Source of the DNA: Hymenolepis diminuta
Lineage: Eukaryota > Platyhelminthes > Cestoda > Cyclophyllidea > Hymenolepididae
NCBI GenBank assembly: GCA_900708905.1
Contig: CAADRB010000041.1
Coordinates: 777,849-841,848 of the forward strand
Direction: 5' to 3'
DNA length: 64,000 bases
Part shown: positions 44,079 to 55,748 of the stretch, one piece after another
Layout of the letters: each line of letters starts with the position of its first letter
How positions within the stretch are numbered: the first letter of the stretch is position 1
Program-made: the position numbers and the translations under genes
The notes under the pieces: generated by a model
The model's database searches: none
What the model was told of the DNA's origin: nothing
What the model saw: the letters and a program-made list of their open reading frames with translations, nothing else

Positions 44079-45128
44079 CTAAGATAGAGAGGTACCTTTC
44101 AAATGTAAGATTCCATATTCCAATCGAGCGCTAATAGATTTCGGATCTATGTGTTCTGGAATGTCGTATTCTTTCGAAAATTCTCGGAAAGTGCTTCTGT
44201 TTGAGAGTTTCTCCTCATGCCGTGCGCTCACATAGATTCGATTGTTCAACGTCCGAATTTGAATCTCATCTGGTTGGTAGTCACTTCCAACAGGGATTTC
44301 CACATGGAATTTCGGTTTCGCCTTAGTAATTATATACGAGGGAGTCGGTGACGAAAGGTGACTGCCGCGTCCAGTTGTTCCAGATATGGTCGACGGTGTT
44401 GTCAAGCTATTAGTTCCACTGCTCCCAGAGATGGTATTATAGGAAGATAATCCATGACTTGTTGAACCAATTGGAACATCAACAAGAAGAATATTATCAG
44501 CACTTATTGAAGCAGAGATGAGTGTTTCCTGAGCTCCTTTTGGTAAATCCACCGTTCTAGTAACTTGTTTCGATGTAGAACTAGTTCCAATACGCCGTTC
44601 CCTCACAGCAGTTACAACAATTTGTCCATCCCGAATTGTGACATGGACATCCTCTTGATGGAAAGGCTGGACATCAAACTGCGCTAGAAAGTGGAGACTT
44701 TCATCCACTCCACGTTCATAACTTGTCACCACCGAACAGTCTTCTGAAGAACTCGAAGGAGGGGTATATCTACGGCTGGAAATTGAGCTCAAGGGATCAG
44801 ATTTACTGGGAGAAAAAGTAGGAGTATTGAAAAATGAGGATCGCATCTCACGCATCTCGGCATCCCATTGTTTTCGACGTTCATCGAAGCGCCTTCGCAT
44901 ATCCTCAAACCAACGCTCACTATCGCTATGACGGGTACCCATTAGAGGATCATCAAATTTGCCGAAAAAATCATCGTGGGATTTATCGAACCAAGAGGTT
45001 GATGATGTGGATTTTCCACCCAAGGTACTATACCCCTTGTCAGTAATTATGGGAATAACAGTAGGCTGACGACTTACACCGGTATCAACACGAATTGGGA
45101 CTGACATTTCTGTACGATAAATAGACAT
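44079..45128 (-). CDS. Small heat-shock protein with two alpha-crystallin domains (p36/p40-type)
   Basis: An ATP-independent chaperone that binds unfolding proteins. The 349-residue frame is intronless. Residues 1-130 form a Ser- and Arg-rich N-terminal region with WFDKSHDDFFGKFDDPLMG and RWFEDMRRRFDERRKQWD, a helical block typical of the flatworm two-domain family. The first alpha-crystallin domain is at about 142-220 (FLAQFDVQPFHQEDVHV ... ILLVDVPIG). A Ser/Thr/Gly-rich linker spans about 221-268. The second domain is at about 271-345 (PKFHVEIPVGSDYQPDEIQI ... EYGILHLKG). Two in-frame domains distinguish it from ordinary single-domain sHSPs. In trematodes the related protein is the major egg antigen p40; in taeniids it is a 36-kDa stage protein. 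ATG 45128 was chosen as the longest start; Met8 is an alternative. A heat-shock-element-like palindrome lies 62 bp upstream. Confidence 0.93.
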   Translation of the reverse strand: MSIYRTEMSVPIRVDTGVSRQPTVIPIITDKGYSTLGGKSTSSTSWFDKSHDDFFGKFDDPLMGTRHSDSERWFEDMRRRFDERRKQWDAEMREMRSSFFNTPTFSPSKSDPLSSISSRRYTPPSSSSEDCSVVTSYERGVDESLHFLAQFDVQPFHQEDVHVTIRDGQIVVTAVRERRIGTSSTSKQVTRTVDLPKGAQETLISASISADNILLVDVPIGSTSHGLSSYNTISGSSGTNSLTTPSTISGTTGRGSHLSSPTPSYIITKAKPKFHVEIPVGSDYQPDEIQIRTLNNRIYVSARHEEKLSNRSTFREFSKEYDIPEHIDPKSISARLEYGILHLKGTSLS

Positions 45129-45189
45129 ACGCTACAAGATAATAGGAGTGTAGGAGAGAAAAACAAGCCCGGGGTGATAGGGTCGACTG

Positions 45190-45197
45190 TTCTAGAA
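45190..45197 (-). promoter_or_regulatory. Heat-shock-element-like palindrome upstream of the sHSP gene
   Basis: TTCTAGAA, a head-to-head pair of nTTCnnGAAn units, lies 62-69 bp upstream of the sHSP ATG. A further TTC (45204-45206) and GAA (45110-type spacing at 45210-45212) are off the canonical 5-bp register. A TATA-like string (minus strand CTTATATCT near 45240) is farther out, so the palindrome could fall in the 5' UTR. The biology fits, but function is unproven. Confidence 0.4.
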
Positions 45198-47261
45198 CAT
45201 GCTTTCTGCGAAAGAAGTTGAGAGAGAAAGGAAGAGATATAAGACGCCAACCAGGTCAACAAAAACGTTACTGTGTGCGCCTACAAATATAAGGCAACGG
45301 CGTGTGCAGAGAAGAAATTAGCAAATACCGATAGGATGATTGCATCCTCGTTCGACCGCACATACTATGCGTGCACATTAACGCATTCATGCGTTGTGAT
45401 GGTTTTGTGCGTGCGTGCGGCTCTCATAGCCAATAACCTTGTGATCGGACCTGTCTGACCACATAGGATCGTATGCGCTGCACCTATTGGTCCACAAAGT
45501 TTGTCATCGATGTTTATTTAAACCTGGTGCCCATGGGATATGTTTGCACGAATCGATCAATGGCTTGTGAATTTATGGCGTCGTGTATGCGACATTGTAA
45601 TGAAATAATGTTAGATTTGGAGTAAAATAGGTATATACTACTGAATAAGGACGCCATATCTGGGGTCGAATTCCAAATTTAACTTCAACCAGTTGTGACT
45701 GAAATTTCTGCCCAAAATAGTAAATTTCACTTACCAAAATTGGAGACAACGGGATACGTGAACTTCACATTGAATATAAGGATTGGAAACTTTCTTAATT
45801 AAATCGGTAAATGATTCACACTATTTAAAATTATGAAGAGTAATAAGTCACTCGAAACTTAGTAGTTTTGAGGCGGATTGGTTCTAAAAATAAGATAAGA
45901 AGATGCATTAAGTTTAAAGTAGTTGAGAAAAATTAATTGGGATTTGATGAGTTCCAAAAGTTTCCTTTAGGAGTACGGATTTATGAATTATAAAAATAAC
46001 AAAAGGACGGATTCATGTAATTAAATGCATAGTTTGTATAAATGTGTGGTACTTGGAATTTGAAATACTAGAGGGTGGAATTTAGGAATTCCTCTTGAAT
46101 GTGCCACATTTGACACCGTTCACCACACTTCCGACGATAAGTCCCTAACCCAAATGTAGAAGAACGGAAAGACTGATACAATTCTACACTACATACTTAA
46201 AGAGTCAAGTAGTTTAATAAGGAGTTTTTATATTAAATTAAAAGTGAGTTGAAGTAAATATCTCGTAAACGAGAAGGATTTACAAGTTTGTAAGAAATAA
46301 CATGAGCAGCCATCAGAGAGAAAAAACTTAACATACGAAAAGGTTTAAAAATCGATTTAAAGATAGCGATGCGGTTACAAATGAAAAATGAAATAAGTTA
46401 TACTGATATTCTGAAGAATAAGAGAGAGGTGGACTATCAAGGTTGAGAATAATTTAGACGATATATTATAAATCATTTGTGAAAGTGAGGAATGAAATAA
46501 CGCTGAGGCAATGCATTTATGAATATTGTTTAATGAAAAGTACTGGATTTCTCCTAAAAAAGGGACGACTAAATTCTTATATAATAGATTAATGAAGAAA
46601 GTGATTTATGAAAGCAGCCTTTTCCATTTGTTTATCTCCGATTTGTTCAGATACTTTAGACTTTTAACATTTCAATGAAATATTTCTCTAATTCCCACCT
46701 CTCACAGTAAATGTGACCATGTTAGATAATCCGATTGGCTTTCGTTAACACGCTCTATGCTCCGAAGTGGTGGAGGTCCTCTTTATCTTTTCCATGCGGA
46801 TAATTGAGATAGAAACCATTTTTTTGCTATTCTCTTATTTTCAATAGAGAGTGTGATATCAATTAGCTAAAAGTGCCGAATAGGAACCGCTTAGTTTCCT
46901 TTCGTGAAGGGGGAGATAAGATTAATTAGAAGCTGACTTGAGCAGGAATCAAAACAGAAGGGCAACCCTTTTAACTCAAAATTGGGATAAGGAGAAAAAG
47001 AGATTGGAATAACAGGAGGAGGTTCAAAAATGCATGTAGGAGCATGAGACGCGAACATATGTTCAAGGGATCAGAGAATGTCGTATGATGAGTGAAACAC
47101 GGGGATCGTAAAAATTGGGCAAAGAAAGCGAGAATTAACAATGTAATATAATAACAAATTCTTCCTTTACAAAATCGGTGAAAATAGAGTAAGAGGGAAG
47201 TTGGATATTAAGGGGAAACGTGACCAACAACTTCCGTACTGATTAATATAATTATTACCCC
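45198..47261. other. sHSP upstream region, no other gene seen
   Basis: The sHSP promoter should lie in the first few hundred bases (TATA-like strings near 45240 and 45285 on the - strand). The rest is AT-rich, with many GA-rich runs and no coding frame. Confidence 0.4.
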
Positions 47262-47550
47262 CAATAATACAAACTTATATCGGTTAACAGAAAGTCCAGT
47301 AAATGACTGACCGGAGGAGATCAAGAAGATGTTGAGAGTAACATCAGGCAATGTCGAGTTGTACAACATTTACTAAATGGGTATTTAAAGTTCCAAAATT
47401 CAAATTTAATGATTTGTCACCCGGAGTAAAGTAAATGTTTGCCTAGGATGTTCAGCGCTAATTGACAGAGTATTTAAATCAAGAAGGGTTTGTCTTGCCA
47501 CTGCATTTTTTCTTTCAGCGGCTGAGAAATCAATGATCTTTCATTATATT
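47262..47550 (-). repeat. R2 repeat copy 4, inverted
   Basis: On the - strand: GGCAAGACAAACCCTTCTTG, then CTGAACATCCTAGGCAAACATTTAC, AATTTGAATTTTGG, CATTTAGTAAATGTTG and, at the end, TGGACTTTCTGTTAACCGA. All blocks keep the family order. Confidence 0.65.
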
Positions 47551-49025
47551 CAGTAACTTGCATTTTAGCACAGAAGAGATGAGATAGCTAAAAACACTGA
47601 TAATAAGACTGCTGGTTGATGGAAAATCTTGCAACATTTATTTCACAGAAAGAGAAATTGCTATTTGACTTACAGACAAAAAATGATATGAATCTATATT
47701 TCAATAATCCAACAGTTAAGAGCACAAATTTCAAGGAGTATTTACCTTGTTGTTGATATCTCTAATGAGAGTCATGACTTAAGCGATCCGTTCACAATCA
47801 GGGGAAGAAGTCGGATTGATTTAATCCTAATAAAAGCCTATTCTGCACTTTATTACGAAAGTATCTCTGTTTACATACAAATATGGTATGTAATTGATTG
47901 ACTACCTGTATAATTAATTATCGTGAACAGAGGGCTGTAGTAATGGTTAACTGTAGTGACCGAGTAAGGAACGTTGCTCACATAATTTTTTAGATTCTGT
48001 AGCGAGAATATTCGTTATTGCCTCATACCAGGTACATTTGGAAAGAATAAAAATTTCAAGAATTTACTTCACCTTCTTCTCGGAACTATTTTTTCGGAAA
48101 TTCTCAATAAAATAAATCTTTTGGAGTTAATAAATCAAACACTTGTGGCTTTCTGCTTTTCTTACACTATTTTGAAATTTTGTAGACACGCTTAAATCAG
48201 TATCCTGCAAGCTTGTTCTGCGGCTATCTGCAGAATATTTAAATTTTGTAATTTTAAAACATTTCAACAGATTTTCAAAGCTGATATATTCCTATGCCAA
48301 CTGAAATATGCATAAAGAATAGGTACGAGAATAATATGACTTACTAGAAGAGTATAAAATGATTAGTGGACAGTAATTATACAGAAGAAAAATTTTTAAT
48401 TTCATGATAACGTATCGTTATAGTCTTACACTACTTTGAGGAACTTCATTTGATGTCCACTTGCTACAAGTGCAACATAAACGAGAATGAACTATGTTCA
48501 TATTTCAATGTCTTAAAGCGCTTCAAAATATGTGTTATAAACCGTTATTTTACTCTTCCTACTTGCTTGAGAATGAGACGATGCATTTAAAGTTCTACCA
48601 TTATGGGCAACATCCAAAATGATGTTGTATGTCAGGTTTGAATTCACTTAAAATTGAAAGGATTTTCAATTAGTAACATAAAAGTTATTTGGGTGAAAGG
48701 TATCACCAATGTTCATTGATAAGAAAGTATCAATGCCTGGATGGGGACGAAAATCGGCAGAATCCAGTTTCCTTCGTTAGCTGCGTAGATTCTTACATCA
48801 TTTGTATTATTTTGTTTCTTTATAAATTTTATTCATTCCTTTATTTATTAAGCTACAAAATTTAATTTTAACAGGTGGGTAGGGGAATTTGAGTTTTACA
48901 GTCCGGAAATTTTTTTATTTTTCATTATTTTGTTTAGATAGGAGAACACGTTTTGGCATTTTTACTATCTTGAGAAATTTAATTTATTCACATGGAGCTA
49001 ATTTTAAAACTGAATACACATTTCC
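47551..49025. other. AT-rich region, nothing recognised
   Basis: No frame with a motif and no alignment to the repeat families found elsewhere in the window. Confidence 0.4.
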
Positions 49026-49305
49026 TTAAAAGTCTCCTATAGAAATAATAACATCTATCTTAGAATCAGGATTGGAGATTAATTTCTGGTAGGTAACATT
49101 TGAAAGGCTTAAATCACACAAAATTTTGGTACCTGAAATTCTCCTCCACCGTTGAAGCTTAGAAGCAAGAATTCGCATAGAGTTGATAACATTACTATTC
49201 TGTTTTTGCATAAATTTCCATGGGTTTGGGACCACAAGATGCAACCCTTCCAATACTAAAGCCAAACAATGAATTTTAAAACAGAATGTCAATCCATTTA
49301 ATCCT
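49026..49305 (-). CDS. Candidate terminal exon of an unrecognised gene
   Basis: On the - strand an acceptor (TTTGTAAATAG) precedes one split base and 92 codons ending in TAA. Segments include IHCLALVLEGLHLVVPNPWK, SMRILASKLQRWRRISGTK and a C-terminal SKIDVIISIGDF. The hydrophobic and basic pattern is protein-like, and the frame is open for its full length on a strand with few chance frames. An internal 47-nt GT-AG segment (49132-49086) is present, but splicing it out breaks the frame. No family recognised, no upstream exon proven. Confidence 0.4.
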
Positions 49306-51200
49306 CTATTTACAAATAACTACGGCCTTTATTGAATATGAAGTAATATGAATTATTCTCCCTTTTCGAAAAAATTCTATGTGGGAAGTTGCCAAGTTTT
49401 AATTTTATATATTGCAACAGTGTGTAATTCTCATTATTTGTCAAAAATATATGAAGGTTTCAACATTTTAGGGAAAAGGATTTATTCGTTCGGATCGATG
49501 CCTCTAATACTGGACTTAAGTTCAAATTATCGGAAATTTTGACGTATTCTGGATCTGGAAAACTATTTAATTCAACCATTTTCATATTCCTCTTTCTAAC
49601 TGCATTTATTTAAGATCTAACCTGAACTGCAGAATCTTCGGGAAGTCTCTTCATTAACAAGGGAATTTGTGAAAATTTTCCTTAAGAGCCTACGCGTAGG
49701 CAGGTGAAAGTACACGTTCGAAAAAAAACTCAAAAAATCCTACCTATGACAAAATTCACAGTGATTTCATATTTATCTTATTTCTTCCCGTATTATCCAA
49801 ATGGTACAGATATTGATTTTTTTCCCATCAAATTTAAATGGGTGTTTTTGACTACTGTGATTTCATGCTGAACTAAAATCGCAGTGAATTGCACGTCGGG
49901 ATGAAAGTGCAAACTGGTAAATAACGGCGCATTTTGTGTCCCACTGCCCTAGAAGACATCTGACCAATGGCAAGGGAAACGCAGTATTCCCACACGCATT
50001 TGGTGGCGGTGTATTACGCGGATATTTTGGACTGTGTGGCCACCAAGTTTAGATCAATCGATATGAAAATCTCAGGTGCAGTTAAGTGAATTCGCATGTT
50101 TAAAATTGTAGTGCGCACACATTTACTGCACATCCTAATTAACAATTGACTATTTTTATCGCAAAATCTGTTAACGCTCTTGTCATACCTCGATATTTTG
50201 TTGGATTTATCCTTTTATCTAAACACTCAGTCAAAAATTGTAGCTTTAAAATGATTTGCAATCTTATATAGACTTTTGATTGGTATACATTTTTGAATGG
50301 GGCCAATAAAGGACTTACAAAACAAATAAGCGCTTACTAAATAAATCAATGCATTCTGTTGTTAATAATATATAACCTTTTCTTATTTTCTTCTTTACAT
50401 CTCCACAATTTCAATCTTTGTTACTAAAATTCAATCAATTTTATCGTCATATCTTGAGAAAATACATGAATATCCTTTTTTAGTTAAGCCGTTAATAAAA
50501 ATAAAAGGTTTTAATTCTTGTGAAAATAATTTCTTTTTCCTCTTACCAGATGCAAATTATAAATGATGAATGAGGTCAAATATAAAATTTTGCTCTGTTA
50601 AAAATTTTAACTTCCAAAAATGAGTTCACTCTGCAGTTAAATCAAGTTTCTTTTGTTCTTGGTATGCAAGTTGATCGATGTTCTAGATATGTGCAAGTAT
50701 TCGAATCGGGCCGAAATTTCTTTCAATATTATTTTAACATTGTCCTAATAGCAGGATAGATTTCGAAGTTAACTATCGATACTTATTCTCTCTTAATGAA
50801 TCAATTAATTTCAAAATGGACCACCAAAATTTCGTTTTATGCTTATGTCATAAGAAGGGTTATGTTTAACTATCGTTATTAAAATTACTAAAGTGGAACA
50901 AATGACATTAAACCCTAATAAAACATAAATTTTTTCGTCATTCTTTGTCCATTAGACCTTCATGGGTCAATATATTTGAGGACTTAATGTTTGAAAACTT
51001 CTAAGACCACTCACTGGACACTAAATAACTTTTATATTCGCATATATTTGCTTAATCGCATTGTTAATAAAAGAAGGCACAAACCTGGAACTATTCTAAA
51101 TATATAGTAAGGAGTCTAAATCATAAACAATTTGGTCAATAAAAATGATCAGTTAATGTTCGTATTACAAATACGATTTTGACATAAAAAATGCATAGCT
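49306..51200. other. No gene recognised
   Basis: AT-rich and low in coding signal. It should include the 3' UTR of the - strand gene that ends at 51201. Confidence 0.4.
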
Positions 51201-51505
51201 TTAAAGCTTAGTTATCAAATACGCAGGAAAAGAATTTGACGATGTCGTTCTTGAAAACCAAAGACATCTCTGGAGCTTGGGTTGTAATTTGAGCCTCTTT
51301 ATCCTTACCATCTTCATAACGCTTAAGGAGTTCACTTCTTCTGGAGGATAGTTCTGATGAATGGAGATTTAATTTCCCCTGCACTTTCTTGACCAAATAC
51401 TTCACGATCCAACTCTAACTTTTCTAATGCCGAAAGAAAGCTAGCATCTGAAATTGTACGGGTATAAGGAATCGGTGATTGCACACACCCATCTTCATTC
51501 CGCGT
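51201..51505 (-). CDS. 3' end of an unrecognised gene: three small exons with 47- and 39-nt introns
   Basis: On the - strand, exons 51505-51401, 51353-51309 and 51269-51201 hold 35, 15 and 22 codons plus a stop. Every junction is GT-AG and phase 0, and the three join without adjustment. The joined C-terminus reads GCVQSPIPYTRTISDASFL, ALEKLELDRE, NYPPEEVNSLSVMKM and RCLWFSRTTSSNSFPAYLITKL. Intron lengths match the short-intron class of the other genes here. The acceptor of the first exon (CTCAATATAAGGTAG) implies further exons upstream, perhaps the candidates at 55400-55748, though phase does not connect them directly. I do not recognise the family. The alternative, a chance frame, is unlikely given three consistent phases. 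Confidence 0.55.
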
Positions 51506-52388
51506 CTACCTTATATTGAGTTAGATACTATCCAAAGGAGACTGGATTTAGGTTATTATTTCAATAAAAGATTTTTCTAATCAGTGACAGTTTTGCAAAC
51601 ACTTTAGCAGAAGTGGCTGATCACACCAATCTTCATTGTTGAAACCTCATAGCAATCTACTATCGATGAGACAATGATGTATAAGTGAGAATATAATTAA
51701 GAATCTAAAAAGGCGAAAAGCGCTTATTAGGATTAAGAGAATCCATTACCAAGCTTTCTGCCTTTGCGGTATATAGACGAAAAATGAATTAATAATTGCA
51801 GTTATCCGAAAAAGATTAGAAAGATTCATGTTTGCACCTAATTTGATGGAAAAGACTTGTATTTAGATAGGGCAGGAAATGAACTATTTAATGGGAAAAA
51901 TTTTTCGGAATTTCGCTAGTTTACGAATATAAGTCTTTATAAATGAAAGCAAATTGCCCATCAATGGTCTACGCAGTTAGAGGAAGCTATTATCCCATTA
52001 CTTTCATCATAAATAACGAAACCTTAAGCACGCTTCAACTTACCTATTTAAAAATTATTTGTGTATTGTCAGCAGGACTGTGCATATATCTATTTCCTCT
52101 ATTTTCTATCAATTCCGTCGGCAAAATTACTAAATTTGTCTAGAAAAATTTTAGGGATGCATGCATTCCTAAAATAATTTATACAGCGGTATCAAATAGA
52201 TCCGAATGTCTACAGGAAAAATCACAAAATTTTGGACGTAGCTATTAGTTCAAAAGTTATTATATTTATCACGCTTAAATCTCGATACTTTATGAGATTA
52301 TTCTATTGATTTTTTTTCAACAAGACAGAGAATACAGTATATCCTTTTATTTATAAGCCGGTGAAATGCATGCAAGAAAATTTTGACA

Positions 52389-52716
52389 TTTCAGCCATTC
52401 GAAGAAAAAACGAAATGAAGCGGCAAGACTGACCTTTTTGGATTAAGTAGTACCGATCAGTCAGCACTGAACATCACAGACAAACATTCGCTGTGATCCG
52501 GGAGACGAAAGGTGAAATTTGAATTTTAGTATGTATTGTGTAGCCTGAGTCCGAAAATCATAGGGAGCAAGACTCACCGATACCCTGACGTTGCTCTCTG
52601 TATCCTTTTGATCTCCTACCCTGTATCGTATATTGAACTTTCTGTTAATTGATTTCAGTTGCCTCCCAAAATTAAAATTGATAAATTTTTTGTATTACTG
52701 TGGGTAACAATACATT
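52389..52716 (+). repeat. R2 repeat copy 5
   Basis: Contains GCGGCAAGACTGACC, TACCGATCAGTCAGCACTGAAC, ACAAACATTCGCTGTGATCC, TTTGAATTTTAG, CTTTCTGTTAATTGATTTCAG and TTGCCTCCCAAAATTAAAA in family order. It is the copy that best shows the 3' end. Confidence 0.7.
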
Positions 52717-52889
52717 ATACGTTATGCTTGAAGGATGACCCTCTCTACACTCCCTCTACGCCTTAATAGCATCCTCTATGAAAATACTTTGATTTCTCGC
52801 TCACGAATCCGTAGTGATACCTTTATGTCCTTATAACTCAAAGCCCTATCTGTCATACCCAGACAAGATTATCGATTCTCCTTTTTCTC

Positions 52890-53175
52890 TAACTCTCACG
52901 TCTCATTTGAAAGTACATCTTCGCCTATATCTCACACTCGTCCTTGCCCAAATGACTCAATAAAATGTCTTGGTATTTCCACTGAGACGTGCACAGACAC
53001 GTTTGTCATACACCAGCGCCTATGCTACCATCTCATCGCCTTTGCCCCTTATCTCCCTCCTACCCACCTGAATCCCCACTGTGGCTTGATCAATACATTT
53101 TGGCTAAAAAAATTCTTGGTCCTGTGCTGTAAAACTGGTGTTTGCTGTCAGCCGTTAGTTGTTATCTTAACCCCC
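52890..53175 (+). repeat. Dispersed repeat R3, copy 1
   Basis: Aligns with 60350-60670. Shared blocks: GCCCAAATGACTCAATAAAATGTCTT, CATCTCATCGC, the CCCACCTGAATCCCCACTGTGG block, CTTGATCAATACA, TTCTTGGT and GCTGTAAAACTGGTGTTTGCTGTCAG. Same orientation in both. Class unknown. Confidence 0.6.
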
Positions 53176-54599
53176 ATGCTCTTCACAGAAGCAGATGTAT
53201 AGTTATAACTGAGAGGAAATAGGTTAGGGAAGGGGTGGAGTAATGTAGTTCATGTGATCGGGAACTTTTTCTTCATCACTATCCAGTTGAATCTGATGTC
53301 AATGTTGAGGAAGGCATTGCGAAAGAGGAAGCGACATTTTAGCGATGATTATCAGGTCAAACGAAAGTCTTTCATGGTGTCCTGACCCACTTGCCTTAAT
53401 ATAGGGAATATACCATTTTGAATCTCTTTCCTAGGGAAAAAGGGCTGTTTTCAAGTTTTAAATTATGCTTTAGTTTCTAATTTGTATAGATGATGTATTT
53501 GAGAGAAATGAAAACGATAGGGCTTTTTAATTGAAACCTATGGGCGAATAGAATGACACAATTAATAATGCGTTTATTGCTTCATATTGGAACTGTGAGA
53601 AATTTTCAGCATATTTATGGGAAATTATTTTAAAGCCCAAACGAAGCCATTAATAATATATGCGCGAGAAAATGCGCTTAATATAAATATTATTAACCAC
53701 AATCTGAAGAATTTCTAGAATACTGTCAGAAAATGAATTATCAATTTGTATAAGCGATTAAAAATAGTGAGATCATTTAACTGTCGAAAAGGATGTGTTG
53801 GACACTGCATCACGATGTTTCTTAACTATTAAAGTAATACTGATCCTGAATGTCAAGATACTTTAGAAACCTCTCCAAATTACAAATACATGATTTTCTT
53901 AAAGGCTTCCATGATGAGGCAACCTTTCCCAAAATGAGAAGATCGAGAGCTGATTTGGGCAAATGTGTAGGTGGGAAGAAGGGAGCAAATGTCAGTATTA
54001 AACTAGTGGAATCCGGAGTGTGGTAAAGGGAATGATTTAAGTACTGACCTCGTGTTCTTAGTTCATCAATGAGCAGTTAATATAAAAATCATAAGCTGGC
54101 AACTTGTAGGCGCTGAGATATGAAGCAATATGTGCGTATCACACCATGTTTAATATATCGGTCTGAGTTATCATTTCCCTTTTTATTTTTCACCCATGGT
54201 AAAATTCAGATGTCAGGTAACTTGATGATGAACCGTTAAAACTTGTGTCTATTGAATTCGATTGCTTTATTTTTTATTTTCAATAACATCTATCTGTTCA
54301 GTGAATAAAGAAATGAGCTGAGTTAATCAACTGAAATTAGAGTTATTAGATTAGTTTCCTCTGCATATCCGATGTATTAACATATAACCACTTGGTAGCT
54401 ACGAAGACGGGATGAGCGTCATCATCAAATTGTTTAAACTTTTGAAATTTTCTGTAGCAGGTAAAGTGAGATTTAAAAAATACGGATAAATGCAAGCCTT
54501 GATTCGTGTAATATGTGCAACTCTTTGAATTAAGACTATCAACTGTTTCAATCCTAAGTCTTAAAACAGATACACATTATTCTGGAGGAGGAAAAGATA
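53176..54599. other. No gene recognised
   Basis: AT-rich sequence with no coding or repeat signal that I can support, lying between an R3 copy and the LINE relic. Confidence 0.35.
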
Positions 54600-54960
54600 C
54601 AGAAACGGCAGGATTCAAAAGGTAAAATCCTTCACATATCTAGGGCCTCAAATTAATATAGATGGGACAAAGAAAGGTGCGATAACCCACAGCATCTATA
54701 GAGTCTAAGGACAATTGGGAAGGCTATGACCAATTTTAAAATGTTCGCAATTATCATCTAACGTAAGAGCAAAGCTTACAGAGAACCTAGAAGAGCCAAT
54801 CCTCAATTTCACAAAGAGTATCTGATAACTACAGACCCAGGACTCTCATTAACGATGAGAGAAAGCTGATCTAACGACCATGCACTCGCAGAACAATGAC
54901 ATGAGAAACTTGCTCAGTAGTTTCATAAGGAAAATTCTACGGCCAAGCTTCAACGAAGAT
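54600..54960 (+). mobile_element. LINE (non-LTR retrotransposon) reverse-transcriptase relic
   Basis: One + strand frame from about 54621 reads VKSFTYLGPQINIDGTKKGA, then THSIYRV, stop, GQLGRL, stop, PILKCSQLSSNVRAKLTENL and EPILNF. This is the run that follows the palm domain in many LINE reverse transcriptases (fKYLGs.i..DG, conserved A...L..L, s...K..l). Several in-frame stops and lost reading downstream show it is dead. The clade cannot be set from this piece. Confidence 0.65.
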
Positions 54961-55399
54961 GATTCTGCTCTGGCTGGCTGTTGTGAAGAGTCTGCTTAGT
55001 TATCTTATCCTAAAGCATCTTTAACGTGATCGTACATTAAATAAAATTGGAAAAAAACCTGCGCAATGCTACAGCTGGGAATAATCGTTTAAGACTCCAA
55101 GGAAATCTTAGGTTTGACCTGGATGCTATGTCTAAACAGCCAACGATGTCAATTCTTATCTCAAAAAGCGTGAAATGTCTAAGGAATTCGAGAAAAATAC
55201 GATGAAGTGTAAAAACTTCCACCTTATTCAAAGTTCCGCGAAAAAATAGAAATATTGATGGATCTGTGCTTCTCAGGCACAATAATCAAAAAAACTTTCA
55301 ATACCCAATTTCCGGTTGCTTCAAGTTTTGTAAAAGATGAGGTTAGTTGAAGTGCCACATATTATGTTGTTATATTTAAAGTTGGCAATAAATTTTTAC

Positions 55400-55748
55400 A
55401 CAGGTTTCTTCCTAGAATCGTTTTCAAAAATAACCGAGTATAATCTTCTGGCTGAGAAGAGATTAAGCTGAATTCCCCATTCTCATGAACTGAATCTGTC
55501 TGGAGGAACTGTGATTTTATATACACTAATATATTAAAGGCTCTCCAACAAATGTCTAATTGTTGAAATGGAAATGCGCAACAATATAATTTCCTTAAAC
55601 TCCACAAATCAAGGCTCTCTAGCGTAATTTTCTGAAAGGAAATAATCTAACCAAAAATAACATATATTTACCTTTTTAAAACTAATTCGGGGGCGAAAAT
55701 TAAAAATAACTTTTTGTGCAATTTGGATTCGGCGAGGTAATATTATTC
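55400..55748 (-). CDS. Two candidate exons with a 40-nt intron, unrecognised gene
   Basis: On the - strand, exon 55748-55672 (ILPRRIQIAQKVIFNFRP, then RISFKK) joins in phase 0 through a 40-nt GT-AG intron (55671-55632; donor AAAAAG|GTAAAT, acceptor TTATTTCCTTTCAG) to exon 55631-55400. The latter gives 77 codons from KITLESLDLWSLRKLYCC through VYIKSQFLQTD to FLKTILGRNL, then donor CTGT|GTAAAA. The acceptor and intron length are typical of this genome. The first exon's own acceptor is weak. No family recognised; it may belong to the gene ending at 51201. Confidence 0.4.

Noticed and set aside
55037..55282. - strand 81-codon frame
   Set aside because: Lies next to and downstream of the LINE relic and has no splice sites or domain; probably chance.
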